Notes: generated by a model from the sequence alone, not told the origin. Positions 42,041-50,255 are shown, numbered from the stretch's first letter. The stretch is DNA of 64,000 bases from Bacillus_AB infantis_B (GCF_008180445.1 NZ_VTER01000004.1:248001-312000), one strand, 5' to 3'. Numbers and translations are program-made.

Positions 42041-42184
42041 GGGAAAATCACCTGCTTTCGTTTCATAATCCCATTCTAGCATAAAGCAGGCATTCCACCT
42101 TTTCATGTGCTCAGCACTTCCGCCCTGCTGGACAAGCCGGCCCGCCTGTATGGGAATAACCCGGCAGGTGACAGCTCTGCCGGA

Positions 42185-42337
42185 TCAGGGCTGGCTTTTC
42201 CCGGCATCAGCCGGGCGGGGCTGGTCTTTCTGCTCTATACCGTTAAGCGAATGGCGGTTATATTTCCCTTTGTCCGCCCCCGCTCCCGGAGCAATATTGG
42301 ACATCGGCAGCTGCTCAAGCTCTTTGCCTCTTGGCAT
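42185..42337 (-). CDS. Small polar protein (50 aa) downstream of the YolD-like gene
   Basis: Unrecognised family. The product begins MPRGKELEQLPMSNIAPGAG and ends RPADAGKSQP; it is polar and proline/lysine-rich, likely disordered. GCAGGAGGTG is an excellent ribosome site before ATG 42337. It lies 61 bp downstream of the yolD-like gene in the same direction, with no terminator between, so it may belong to the LexA-controlled uvrX-yolD unit. No other evidence of function. Confidence 0.65.
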   Translation of the reverse strand: MPRGKELEQLPMSNIAPGAGADKGKYNRHSLNGIEQKDQPRPADAGKSQP

Positions 42338-42398
42338 AAGAAACACCTCCTGCCTTTAAGGTGCTCCCCCTGCGCAAATCCATTCTCTTTTCCTGCTG

Positions 42399-42734
42399 CT
42401 ATTCCCCGGCGGCCCTGACATCGGCAACCGCGTTCAGCGGGATGCGGTGGACCTCGCCAAAATGGTCTATGACATGAAGCTTTTGGCCGATTTCATCCCA
42501 ATAGTGGATGTTTCCGATTACGAGTTCATGGCGGTGACTCCGAAAGTGGGTGATGGCGACCGCCTGGCCGAACTCCATCGCTTCGGCAAGTGTCTCATTC
42601 ATCTGTTCAAGCTGCTGCTCATCCAGTTCCTTCGGCTTTTCATAGGTGTCCTCTTTCGCCCAGTCCCGGAGCAGCTTTACATGCTCCGGCAGCATCATCG
42701 ACGTCCATTTTATCCTTCCCCTGTCCCGGATCAT
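42399..42734 (-). CDS. YolD-like protein
   Basis: The 111-residue product has the YolD-like pattern: MIRDRGRIKWTSMMLPEHV at the start and a WDEIGQKLHVIDHFGEVHRI segment. YolD-like proteins are regularly paired with the Y-family polymerase UvrX/YqjW (B. subtilis yqjX) and resemble the UmuD role only by gene context. It follows uvrX by 12 bp. Function in the polymerase complex is not established here. Confidence 0.88.
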   Translation of the reverse strand: MIRDRGRIKWTSMMLPEHVKLLRDWAKEDTYEKPKELDEQQLEQMNETLAEAMEFGQAVAITHFRSHRHELVIGNIHYWDEIGQKLHVIDHFGEVHRIPLNAVADVRAAGE

Positions 42735-42746
42735 ATCTCTGCCTCC

Positions 42747-44006
42747 TTACATTTTATGGCCACCGACCAGTGTGGCCCGATGCTTGGCTGTCCCTGCCGC
42801 AGTATATGATATCGCCCGCAGCAGCGCACCGGATCCGAAACGGCGGCGGATGCTGTCGACGGTGTATCCGAGCTCCCGGCTTTTCCAGCTGTTCAGGTCA
42901 AAAAGACTGAGCTGGAATTCATGGTCATCCACAATATTGCCAAGGGCCATTGAAATTTTCCTGACCGTCTTCCCAGAGTAATTTTCCTGAAAAAGTTCCA
43001 GGCAGACCCGGTAAATATCCATGGTGACATTGGTCGGCTGATTAATGGTGCGCGACCGGTAGAAGCCCCCTCCGAATTCATCCTGGCTGTATCCGACGCC
43101 AAAGCTGACTGTCCTTCCCGCCTTGCGGTGGTTTCTGGCCCTTCTTGCCAGCTCTTCGCACATTTCAAGGATCACCTGCCTGATTTCCCCTTCATCCTTG
43201 TAGTCGCGCAGCAGGATCTGGCTTTTCCCAAAACTGATCTGCCCCTCCATGATCGGCGCGCCGATGTCGGAAAGATCAACGCCCCAGGCATGATGGTAAA
43301 GCTGATTCCCCATGATCCCGAATTTCTTTTCCAATGCTTCCAGATCATAGCGGGCCAGCTGCCCTACAGTGAAAATGCCCATCCCGTTCAGGGTCTTCTC
43401 CACCCTTCTTCCGATGCCCCACATGTCCCTCAGGGGCGAAACCTTCCAGAGCTTCTCCTTGACATCATCGTATGTCCATTCGGCAATCCCCTTCTGCTTC
43501 GCCTCAAGATCAAGGCACAGCTTGGAGAGCAGCATATTAGGGCCGATGCCGATGGCACAGGGCAGCTGGAACTCCCTTTCAATATCATCCTTGATTTTCT
43601 CGGCAATGGTATAGGCGCCTCCCCAAAGCTTTGCAGCTCCGTCAACTTTGATGAAGCTTTCATCCACACTGTAAGTATGGATGCTTTCCTTCGGGACATA
43701 GCGGTGGAATACACGTGTAATCTCGGTGGAAATTCTCAGATAGGTGGCCATTTTCGGTTCTACCACAATAATGCGGGGATCTTTCGGGATTTCAAAATAG
43801 CGGGTACCGGTCTTGACGCCAAATTCCTTTTTCATCCGCGGGGAGGCGGCGAGGACGATGCTCCCTTTCCGTTTTTTATCACCTACTACAGCAAGATAGC
43901 ATTCAAGCGGGTCGAGGCCCTCCATCACAGCGGAACAGCTTGCATAAAAGCTTTTCATATCCACACATAAAATTTGGTTGTTCGGCATCGTGCTGTAATC
44001 GATCAT
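42747..44006 (-). CDS. yqjW: Y-family DNA polymerase UvrX/YqjW (PolY2)
   Basis: Translesion polymerase of the UvrX/YqjW branch. The 419-residue protein has the palm motifs CVDMKSFYASCSAVMEG (first catalytic Asp) and HTYSVDESFIKVD (catalytic Asp-Glu), a helix-hairpin-helix thumb region (WGIGRRVEKTLNGMGI) and a little-finger domain. It is distinct from the dinB gene at 55362-56660. Two LexA boxes and a promoter lie upstream (44081-44140), so it is part of the SOS response. It is followed by the yolD-like gene. Confidence 0.93.
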   Translation of the reverse strand: MIDYSTMPNNQILCVDMKSFYASCSAVMEGLDPLECYLAVVGDKKRKGSIVLAASPRMKKEFGVKTGTRYFEIPKDPRIIVVEPKMATYLRISTEITRVFHRYVPKESIHTYSVDESFIKVDGAAKLWGGAYTIAEKIKDDIEREFQLPCAIGIGPNMLLSKLCLDLEAKQKGIAEWTYDDVKEKLWKVSPLRDMWGIGRRVEKTLNGMGIFTVGQLARYDLEALEKKFGIMGNQLYHHAWGVDLSDIGAPIMEGQISFGKSQILLRDYKDEGEIRQVILEMCEELARRARNHRKAGRTVSFGVGYSQDEFGGGFYRSRTINQPTNVTMDIYRVCLELFQENYSGKTVRKISMALGNIVDDHEFQLSLFDLNSWKSRELGYTVDSIRRRFGSGALLRAISYTAAGTAKHRATLVGGHKM

Positions 44007-44080
44007 TTCTTTTCTCTCCCTTGGCGCTTGGCTGCATTCCTCTTAGCGGTTTATCAGCTTTCACTTCAGATGCTAAAAAA

Positions 44081-44094
44081 AGAACATCTGTTCT
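44081..44094. promoter_or_regulatory. LexA box 1 upstream of yqjW
   Basis: AGAACATCTGTTCT contains the GAAC-N4-GTTC core exactly. It lies about 75 bp before the ATG, just downstream of the candidate transcription start. Confidence 0.8.
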
Positions 44095-44111
44095 AATTCA
44101 TTATACCCACT

Positions 44112-44140
44112 ATATTAAGCGAATATGCGTTCGCATTCAA
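44112..44140 (-). promoter_or_regulatory. SOS promoter of yqjW with LexA box 2 in its spacer
   Basis: On the minus strand, TTGAAT (44140-44135), a 17-bp spacer, then TAATAT (44117-44112). The spacer contains a second LexA box at 44120-44133, CGAATATGCGTTCG, one mismatch to CGAAC-N4-GTTCG. Together with box 1 this gives two operators whose centres are 39 bp apart. Confidence 0.72.
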
Positions 44141-44277
44141 TGGAAATTTTACGACGAATTTCTTTATTACGGTTTGCCTGCCAGCAGATATGCTGTTTTT
44201 CCAGAGTTTCGCTGCCGGCAGGCCGGGCTTCCATTGGCGGAAAGATTGGCTATAATGGCGATGAGGGAGGAATCTCG

Positions 44278-44484
44278 ATGGACAGAAAATTGATATACAA
44301 AATGGCGGCCGGCTGCCTTGGCCAGTACGGCTTTGACGGCAGCTTGATCAAGCCCGGCAGCAGGGAATTTGAAGAGCTTTACAGGAGTATTGAGGAGAAG
44401 AAAAAGGAAGATGCAGAAGCCGATCTGCACGAAATAGTCGAAGATGCGGTTTATGGATTTGTCACCGGGTCTCCTTACTTTTGA
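44278..44484 (+). CDS. yqzH: YqzH family protein
   Basis: Conserved Bacillaceae protein of unknown function, 68 residues from ATG 44278. It begins MDRKLIYKMAAGCLGQYGFD and has an acidic helix (RSIEEKKKEDAEADLHEIVE) before VYGFVTGSPYF. GAGGGAGGAATC gives the ribosome site; an in-frame ATG 51 codons earlier lies near the SOS promoter and is rejected. The name rests on family resemblance and position next to yqjQ, as in B. subtilis. Confidence 0.78.
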   Translation: MDRKLIYKMAAGCLGQYGFDGSLIKPGSREFEELYRSIEEKKKEDAEADLHEIVEDAVYGFVTGSPYF

Positions 44485-44500
44485 GAAAAGAAAGAAATGA

Positions 44501-44540
44501 AAAACAAACAGGACCCTCTGCTGGAGGGCCCTGTTTGTTT
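44501..44540. terminator. Terminator after yqzH
   Basis: Stem AACAAACAGGACCCTC/GAGGGCCCTGTTTGTT (16 bp, one mismatch) with a 5-nt loop; T-rich 3' side. Confidence 0.85.
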
Positions 44541-44562
44541 CGCGAAAGGCGGAATTTTGACT

Positions 44563-44622
44563 TTTATTAGCAGCCTTTTCAGTTTATTAGCAGCTTTCCG
44601 GTTTTATTAGCAACTCTGCAAA
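44563..44622. repeat. Three direct repeats with 20-bp period
   Basis: TTTATTAGCAGC begins at 44563 and 44583, and TTTATTAGCAAC at 44603, an exact 20-bp period (about two helical turns). The intervening 8 bp differ. The array lies between the ends of two convergent genes (yqzH and yqjQ), where a promoter is not expected. No dyad symmetry in the repeat unit. Confidence 0.75.
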
Positions 44623-44661
44623 ACTGGAGGCACTGCTACATTCCCTCCCAAAAAACCGCAC

Positions 44662-45459
44662 TCATTTTTTATTGAATGCCCGCCGGCCGGCCTTTTCAAA
44701 AAGGCGCGGGAAAAGGGCATAGATGGTGCTGCCGGCATTCATCCAGCGCGGGAGATTGATTTCCCTCCGGCCCGTCAGCATGCTGTCCACCACTTTTTCT
44801 GCCACATAGCGCGGCTGCAGCATAAAACGCTGGACATTTTTCACGTACGTCCCTTTTTCATCTGCAATATTAAAGAAATTAGTGCTGATCGGGCCAGGAT
44901 TGACTGTCGTTACATGCACCCCCAGATCGGCAAGCTCCATCCGGAGGCTGTTCGAGTAGCCCAAAACTGCGTGCTTTGTGGCAGAATATACGCTCGATTT
45001 TGGCGTAGCGATCTTCCCTGCCTGGGATGCGATGTTGATGATATGCCCGCTCTCCCTGCTTCTCATAGAAGGCAGGACCATGCTTGTGCAGGCCATCAGC
45101 CCGATGACATTCACATCGAACATTCCCTTTATTTCCTCGATCGGCGCTTCGTGCGCTTCCCGGAAAACCCCGAAACCGGCATTGTTCACGAGTACATCAA
45201 CATGTCCCCATTCGCCCAGGATCCGGGCGAAAACAGACTGGACCGCCTCTGTATCAGAAACATCCAGCCGGTCTGTATTTACTTCAGCGCCATAGCGGGT
45301 TCCAAGGGCACCGGCGATCTCCTCCAGCTTTTCCTGATTCCGCGCCAAAAGCCACAGCCTCGCCCCTCTTTCCGCGCAAAGGGCAGCCATTTCCGCTCCG
45401 ATGCCTCCTGATGCCCCGGTGATGACAATATTTTTTCCTCTAAGACGTCCTGACAGCAA
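44662..45459 (-). CDS. yqjQ: Short-chain dehydrogenase/reductase YqjQ
   Basis: NAD(P)-dependent oxidoreductase of unknown substrate. The 265-residue Rossmann protein has the cofactor motif TGASGGIGAEM near residue 15, NNAGFG, the catalytic Ser in INIASQAGK, and Tyr-x-x-x-Lys in SVYSATKHAVLGY. The C-terminal helix is long and basic (LFEKAGRRAFNKK). It starts at TTG 45459 after GAGGTGG. It follows yqjP by 9 bp, so the two are co-transcribed. Confidence 0.9.
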   Translation of the reverse strand: MLSGRLRGKNIVITGASGGIGAEMAALCAERGARLWLLARNQEKLEEIAGALGTRYGAEVNTDRLDVSDTEAVQSVFARILGEWGHVDVLVNNAGFGVFREAHEAPIEEIKGMFDVNVIGLMACTSMVLPSMRSRESGHIINIASQAGKIATPKSSVYSATKHAVLGYSNSLRMELADLGVHVTTVNPGPISTNFFNIADEKGTYVKNVQRFMLQPRYVAEKVVDSMLTGRREINLPRWMNAGSTIYALFPRLFEKAGRRAFNKK

Positions 45460-45468
45460 AAAACCACC

Positions 45469-46434
45469 TCATTCAGCTATTGTATAAAAGAAGGCGCCGT
45501 CTTCCTCCTTAATAACAATTTCCCCTAACGACTCCAAATAGTCAAGCTGGGCTACTGTCTCCGAGAGAGTCAGGGTAAACTCCCGCTCATAAACGGCCGG
45601 GAACAGCCTCTGGCATACTTGGAAGGCAGTAAGCGGCCCTTCCTCCAGCCATCCTTTGACCTGCATTGCGCGGTCATGCTGGCGGCCGAGCCTCTTTTCA
45701 ATCAGCGGGGGAACTTCGCTCACTTCAGGTCCATGTCCCGAATACACAAGGCTGATAGGAATCTTCAGCAGCTTTTTCAGTGACTCATTATATTGAAGCA
45801 TCGGCTTTGGACGTTCTGTTTCTCCAGAAAGCGGGGGCTCGAGGAGGGGATTTGGAGAAATCCTGGCAAGCAGATGGTCCCCTCCGATGTAAGTGCCATC
45901 CTTTTCGCGGTACAGGCCTATATGGCTTTGTGCATGCCCCGGAGTTTCCACCACACTCCAGCCCGGCAGGCCTGGCGGTTCATCGCCTTCGCAGATCGAG
46001 CCGGTAAGAGAGCGGCTGCAGGAAAATCTAAGCGTTTTCTTCATCAGGGCAATGAATGGCAAATAAGCATCCGGAATGCCAAATTCGCGGAAAAGCCCCC
46101 TGTAAAATCGGTCATGCATATCAAAGAAGGCCTCTGTCCTGTTCAGCCAGCGTTCATTTGCAGAATGTCCGTAAACCTCGAGTTCAGGGGAAAAATAATC
46201 AAGCAGGCCGGCATGGTCGGGATGGTGATGGGTGAGGATCACCTGTTCAATATCCTGCGGCTTCAGCTTCAGCTCCTGCAGCTGATGATTCAGTGCTTCC
46301 CATGCTTCTTTTGTTTTCGGGCCGGCGTCCACCAAAGTCAGCCTGTCGCCTTTAATCAGGTAAACATTCACATCTCCCACCGGAAAAGGGGTGGGGATAA
46401 CTAATTTCGCGATATCATTCTTCCATTCAGCCAT
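45469..46434 (-). CDS. yqjP: Metallo-beta-lactamase-fold hydrolase YqjP
   Basis: MBL-fold hydrolase of unknown substrate. The 321-residue protein has the metal motif LTHHHPDHAGLLDYF, then VVETPGHAQSHIGLY and GGDHLLARISP as further ligands, and a C-terminal winged-helix-like part (FQVCQRLFPAVYEREF, LDYLESLGEIV). GGAGTTAAG precedes the ATG. It is the first gene of yqjP-yqjQ. Confidence 0.9.
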   Translation of the reverse strand: MAEWKNDIAKLVIPTPFPVGDVNVYLIKGDRLTLVDAGPKTKEAWEALNHQLQELKLKPQDIEQVILTHHHPDHAGLLDYFSPELEVYGHSANERWLNRTEAFFDMHDRFYRGLFREFGIPDAYLPFIALMKKTLRFSCSRSLTGSICEGDEPPGLPGWSVVETPGHAQSHIGLYREKDGTYIGGDHLLARISPNPLLEPPLSGETERPKPMLQYNESLKKLLKIPISLVYSGHGPEVSEVPPLIEKRLGRQHDRAMQVKGWLEEGPLTAFQVCQRLFPAVYEREFTLTLSETVAQLDYLESLGEIVIKEEDGAFFYTIAE

Positions 46435-46677
46435 TTTTCTTAACTCCTTGAAATTATATTTAAATAAAGTAATGGATATAAAAACACCGGCTTCTCCAGC
46501 AGCACCATCATTTCAGCGGAAAATAAACAGAGCTGCTGCCGGAAAAACACAGCTTCTATGTATACTTTGGAGAATCCGCAGGCAGTATATATTTCAAGTT
46601 TAACTTTATTATATATAATTGTCATTATTTTCACATAACTTTTCTAGATGGTTTTTTTAAAACACGATGAAAGCCTA

Positions 46678-46707
46678 TTGACAGGGCCGCTCCTTTTCTT
46701 GCATAAT
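46678..46707 (+). promoter_or_regulatory. Sigma-A promoter of the proI T-box leader
   Basis: TTGACA (46678-46683), 18-bp spacer, CATAAT (46702-46707). The predicted start near 46714 leads directly into the T-box leader. Confidence 0.75.
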
Positions 46708-46713
46708 CACAAA

Positions 46714-46980
46714 AACATCTTTTTTATAAAGAACGAAGCGTTGAATAGGGCCAGTAAATGGGAAATGGCGAAAGAGAGTGAAGCCCGCCGGCTGAAAGGC
46801 TTCACCGCCCGCTTGAACATTGAACCTACCTTATGAGCTGTCAGGAAAACCTGACGTCCCGTCCCGGCGTTAACGGGCGCTAAGCTGCACCAGGCCTGTA
46901 ACAATGACGGTCCTGGTGAATGAAGGTGGTACCACGGAAGCAAGCCTTTCGTCCTTTACTGGACGGAGGGCTTTTTATTT
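46714..46980 (+). ncRNA. T-box leader, predicted proline specific
   Basis: tRNA-sensing riboswitch upstream of proI. The T-box sequence AAGGTGGTACCACGG is at 46923-46937. A terminator stem follows: AAGCC-TTTCGTCC pairing with GGACGGAGGGCTT (46941-46974), then T-rich sequence. The stem I region includes AGTA in CCAGTAAATGGG, and the specifier is TGAA-CCT-ACC with CCT (Pro) at 46825-46827. Uncharged tRNA-Pro should favour the antiterminator and switch on proI. The remainder of the gap from 46435 shows only AT-rich upstream sequence. Confidence 0.9.
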
Positions 46981-47014
46981 TTAACGGACCAAAAACAGAA
47001 AGGATTTGATCATT

Positions 47015-47860
47015 ATGAAAAAACTGGCGGTCATCGGGGCAGGATCCATGGCGGAAGCCCTGATTGCAGGCATGATAGAAAACGGGCTTGTGAAAGCTGA
47101 GCATATTTATGTGACCAATAAAAGCAATGAGGAGCGGCTTGAAAGAATGGCAGGCACTTATGGCGTACACGCCACCCACAGCATGGATGAGGTGCTGACC
47201 GGAGCGGAAGCAGTCATCCTGGCCATGAAGCCAAAGGATGCGGCAGAAGCGATGGAGCGGCTTGTTCCTTACCTGAATGAAAGTATGCTGATCATTTCTG
47301 TCCTTGCAGGCGTGCCGATGGAGAGCATAGAAAGGCTCTCCCGCCTCAAGCCTGCCATCATAAGGGCCATGCCTAATACATCTGCAGCTGTATGCAAATC
47401 GGCCACAGCCCTGGCGGCAAATCTTAAAGCCACCCAGGAACAGGCTGAACTCGCCAGGGAAATTTTCGAGACCGTCGGGACGGCGGTGTTTGTGGAGGAG
47501 GACCAGCTGGACGCAGTGACAGGCCTTTCAGGGAGCGGCCCTGCCTATATCTATTATTTGGCGGAAGCAATGGAGAAAAGCGCAGCCGAGGCCGGCCTTG
47601 ATCAGTCTGTAGCAAAGGAGCTCATCATCCAGACACTGGCAGGCGCAGCGGCCATGCTAGCCCGATCTGATAAAGAGCCGGAAGAGCTGCGGAGGAATGT
47701 CACCAGCCCGGGAGGCACCACAGAGGCCGGTATCCGTGTGCTCGACAGCCATGGCGTCCAGGAGGCTTTCATGTTATGCATCAAAGAGGCTGCACTGCAG
47801 TCAGGGCGCCTTGGCAAAGCGATTACGGAAGAACTGCGGCAGAAGAATAGCCAAAGTTGA
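47015..47860 (+). CDS. proI: Pyrroline-5-carboxylate reductase
   Basis: Reduces pyrroline-5-carboxylate to L-proline with NADPH. From ATG 47015 it has 281 residues. The Rossmann motif is VIGAGSMAEALI near residue 6, and the C-terminal signature is NVTSPGGTTEAGIRVL with GLSGSGPAYIYYL before it. The ATG is preferred to an in-frame TTG 9 bases earlier because AGAAAGGA fits it better. The T-box leader controls it by proline supply. Confidence 0.94.
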   Translation: MKKLAVIGAGSMAEALIAGMIENGLVKAEHIYVTNKSNEERLERMAGTYGVHATHSMDEVLTGAEAVILAMKPKDAAEAMERLVPYLNESMLIISVLAGVPMESIERLSRLKPAIIRAMPNTSAAVCKSATALAANLKATQEQAELAREIFETVGTAVFVEEDQLDAVTGLSGSGPAYIYYLAEAMEKSAAEAGLDQSVAKELIIQTLAGAAAMLARSDKEPEELRRNVTSPGGTTEAGIRVLDSHGVQEAFMLCIKEAALQSGRLGKAITEELRQKNSQS

Positions 47861-47915
47861 ACATCTTCTCCCCTTTCCTTAAAATGGATCCAAACACAGG
47901 GAGGGAGTGAAAAAA

Positions 47916-49058
47916 ATGCTGAGCATTCTTCTGGCACTCTGCATGATCATCTGGATATGCGCCATAGCTGATGCGTTTTTGGGACTGCGGAGGCTTGACC
48001 GGCTTGAAGATGAAGCAGAGCTGGCTTCCGGCCCCCTTCTGTCGATTGTCACAGCAGCACGAAATGAAGCAGCCGTGATCGAAGAGAGCATCCGCACCCA
48101 GCTTGCACAAAATTACACACATCTCGAATGGATCCTTGTTAATGACCGGTCAGAGGATGGCACGGGAGAGATCATGGAAAAGCTGGCCCAGGAAGATGCA
48201 AGAATCAGGGTGTTTCATATCCATGACCTGCCTGATGGCTGGCTCGGGAAAAACCATGCCCTCTGCAGAGGAGCAAGAATGGCAAAGGGAGATATAATCC
48301 TCTTTACTGATGCCGACGTGATGTTCCGGAAAGATGCCATCGGCAGGGCCCTTGCCTATTTCAGCCGCCAGGGTCTTGATCATCTTACTGCAGCCCCGGC
48401 TTTAAAAGCACACAGCTTCTGGCTCAAAGCGTTCATCGGCTTTTTCCTTTTCGGGTTTTCCTATTATAAACGCCCCTGGCAGGCCAACAGGCCGGAATCG
48501 AAAACGGGGATTGGGATCGGCGCGTTCAACCTTATTTCCAAAAAAGCTTACGAAGATGCCGGCACACATGAATCCATCCGGATGAGGCCGGATGATGACC
48601 TGATGCTCGGGATGCTGATGAAGAGGCTCGGGTACAGGCAGAAAATCGCTGCAGCGCTGGAACTGCTTGAAGTCGAATGGTATACAAGCCTGGGAGAAGC
48701 ATTAAAGGGACTTGAGAAAAATACATTCGCCGGCCTCCATTACCGGATCAGCATGGTGCTTTTGGCCATTGCCGGCACTTTCATTTCCCAGGTGCTTCCT
48801 TTCTTTGCCGTTTTTTCGCCGAATCGGCTCGTCATGGGGCTCAGTGCAGCAAACATCGTTCTGCTGGGATGCCTTTATACGATGATTTCAAACCGCATGA
48901 CCCCCTTTTCGCCCGCCCTTTTTCTCGTTTTTCCGTTAACGGCACTCCTTTTCATATACAGCATCATGCGCGCGAGCTTTTTGACGTTTAAGAGGGGCGG
49001 CATCGTCTGGCGGGGTACAAAATACAGCCTGAAGGAGCTCCGCCAAGAAAATAAATAA
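47916..49058 (+). CDS. Family 2 glycosyltransferase, membrane bound
   Basis: Putative glycosyltransferase; donor and acceptor unknown. About 380 residues: an N-terminal transmembrane segment (ILLALCMIIWICAIADAF), a GT-A domain with LLSIVTAARNEAAVIEESI, the LVNDRSEDGTGEIM motif, the metal-binding TDADVMF and RPDDDLMLGMLM, then four hydrophobic helices near the C terminus (QVLPFFAVFSP, LFLVFPLTALLFIYSIM). ATG 47916 is chosen over GTG 47907, which lies too close to the GGGAGGG site. It follows proI by 55 bp and may be co-transcribed. Confidence 0.85.
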   Translation: MLSILLALCMIIWICAIADAFLGLRRLDRLEDEAELASGPLLSIVTAARNEAAVIEESIRTQLAQNYTHLEWILVNDRSEDGTGEIMEKLAQEDARIRVFHIHDLPDGWLGKNHALCRGARMAKGDIILFTDADVMFRKDAIGRALAYFSRQGLDHLTAAPALKAHSFWLKAFIGFFLFGFSYYKRPWQANRPESKTGIGIGAFNLISKKAYEDAGTHESIRMRPDDDLMLGMLMKRLGYRQKIAAALELLEVEWYTSLGEALKGLEKNTFAGLHYRISMVLLAIAGTFISQVLPFFAVFSPNRLVMGLSAANIVLLGCLYTMISNRMTPFSPALFLVFPLTALLFIYSIMRASFLTFKRGGIVWRGTKYSLKELRQENK

Positions 49059-49078
49059 GCGCGAGCGCTTTCTTTTTC
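49057..49078 (+). terminator. Possible terminator after the glycosyltransferase gene
   Basis: Short stem AAGCG/CGCTT with a CGAG loop followed by TTTCTTTTT. The stem is short, so it is only a possible terminator. Confidence 0.4.
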
Positions 49079-49141
49079 CTTCCCTTCTGCCCCCTGCTAT
49101 ACTAAAAGTGCTTAGCTGCACGAAATAAGAAGGAGGCAATT

Positions 49142-50158
49142 ATGGACACAAAGTTATTTTCTTCATACACAGTGAAAGACGTCACACTAAAAAACCGCAT
49201 CGTCATGGCGCCGATGTGCATGTATTCCAGCCATAATGAAGATGGCAAAGTAGAAAACTGGCATCTGACCCATTATACAAGCAGGGCTGTCGGACAGGTT
49301 GGCCTGATCATTGTAGAAGCGACGGCTGTAACTGCGCAGGGCCGTATTTCTCCCCAGGATCTCGGGATCTGGAGCGATGATCATATCGAGGGGCTGCAGA
49401 AGCTGACAGGCATGATGAAGGAGCATGGCACCCGTGCCGGCATCCAGCTTGCGCATGCGGGCAGAAAAGCGGTTATTGAGGGCGAAATCATTGCTCCGTC
49501 TGCCGTTGCTTTCAATGAAAAAATGAAAATGCCGAAAGAAATGACAAAAGAAGAGATTAAAGAAACGATCGAAGCCTTTAAGGAAGGCGCTGTCCGTGCT
49601 AAGAAAGCAGGATTCGAGGTTATAGAAATCCATGCGGCCCACGGCTATCTGATCAATGAGTTTCTATCTCCCCTATCCAATCTCAGGGAAGATGAATACG
49701 GCGGGATTGCAGAAAATCGCTACCGCTTCCTGAGGGAAGTCATCGACAGCATCCAGACTGTTTGGGACGGACCGCTCTTTGTGAGGGTATCAGCGAGCGA
49801 CTACAACGAAAACGGACTGGATGTTGAGGATTATGTCACGTTCGGGCGCTGGATGAAGGAACAGGGCATCGATCTGATCGATGTAAGCTCCGGTGCACTC
49901 GTACCAGCCCGCATTCACGCATATCCCGGCTACCAGGTCAAATTCGCCGAAACCATCAAGAGTGAAGCGGACATCCCGACAGGAGCAGTCGGCCTGATCA
50001 CATCAGGACTGCAGGCCGAAGAAATCCTGCAAAACGACAGGGCAGACCTCATCTTCATCGCACGTGAGCTGCTCCGCGATCCATATTTCCCAAAAACCGC
50101 AGCCAAACAGCTCGGCACCGAAATCGAACCCCCGAAACAATATGATAGAGGGTGGTGA
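49142..50158 (+). CDS. namA: NADPH dehydrogenase NamA (old yellow enzyme)
   Basis: FMN-dependent ene-reductase that reduces activated alkenes, nitro compounds and quinones. The 338-residue TIM-barrel protein has NRIVMAPMCMYSS near residue 20 (YqjM-type Cys26 region), GIQLAHAGRKA with the conserved Gln-His, AHGYLINEFLSPLSNLRED, and the FMN phosphate loop AVGLITSGLQAEE. AAGGAGG precedes the ATG. Equivalent to B. subtilis yqjM, in the same neighbourhood. Confidence 0.95.
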   Translation: MDTKLFSSYTVKDVTLKNRIVMAPMCMYSSHNEDGKVENWHLTHYTSRAVGQVGLIIVEATAVTAQGRISPQDLGIWSDDHIEGLQKLTGMMKEHGTRAGIQLAHAGRKAVIEGEIIAPSAVAFNEKMKMPKEMTKEEIKETIEAFKEGAVRAKKAGFEVIEIHAAHGYLINEFLSPLSNLREDEYGGIAENRYRFLREVIDSIQTVWDGPLFVRVSASDYNENGLDVEDYVTFGRWMKEQGIDLIDVSSGALVPARIHAYPGYQVKFAETIKSEADIPTGAVGLITSGLQAEEILQNDRADLIFIARELLRDPYFPKTAAKQLGTEIEPPKQYDRGW

Positions 50159-50255
50159 GAAAAGCGGAGGCGACTGTTCTAACAAGGAACGCAGGCTAAA
50201 TACGCCACGTCCTGTGGCAACGCCTGCATGACCCACATCCTGTGGGCCTCAAGAC
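50159..50255. repeat. Structured intergenic repeat-like element
   Basis: Sequence between namA and its terminator that folds into a nested stem: GCAGGC (50191-50196) with GCCTGC (50222-50227) enclosing GCCAC-GTCCT-GTGGC (50204-50218), followed by CCCAC-ATCCT-GTGGG (50232-50246). No ORF. Similar boxes recur in other Bacillus-like genomes in my recollection, so it is probably a dispersed intergenic repeat; there is one copy here. Confidence 0.5.

Noticed and set aside
43128..43970. 280-codon plus-strand open frame
   Set aside because: Antisense to yqjW; no family and no start signal.
44563..44622. The 20-bp repeats as a CRISPR remnant
   Set aside because: The unit is only 12 bases with 8-base gaps, far too short for repeats and spacers.
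46648..46836. 62-codon plus-strand open frame
   Set aside because: It overlaps the promoter and stem I of the proI T-box leader, so the RNA structure explains the sequence better than a peptide.
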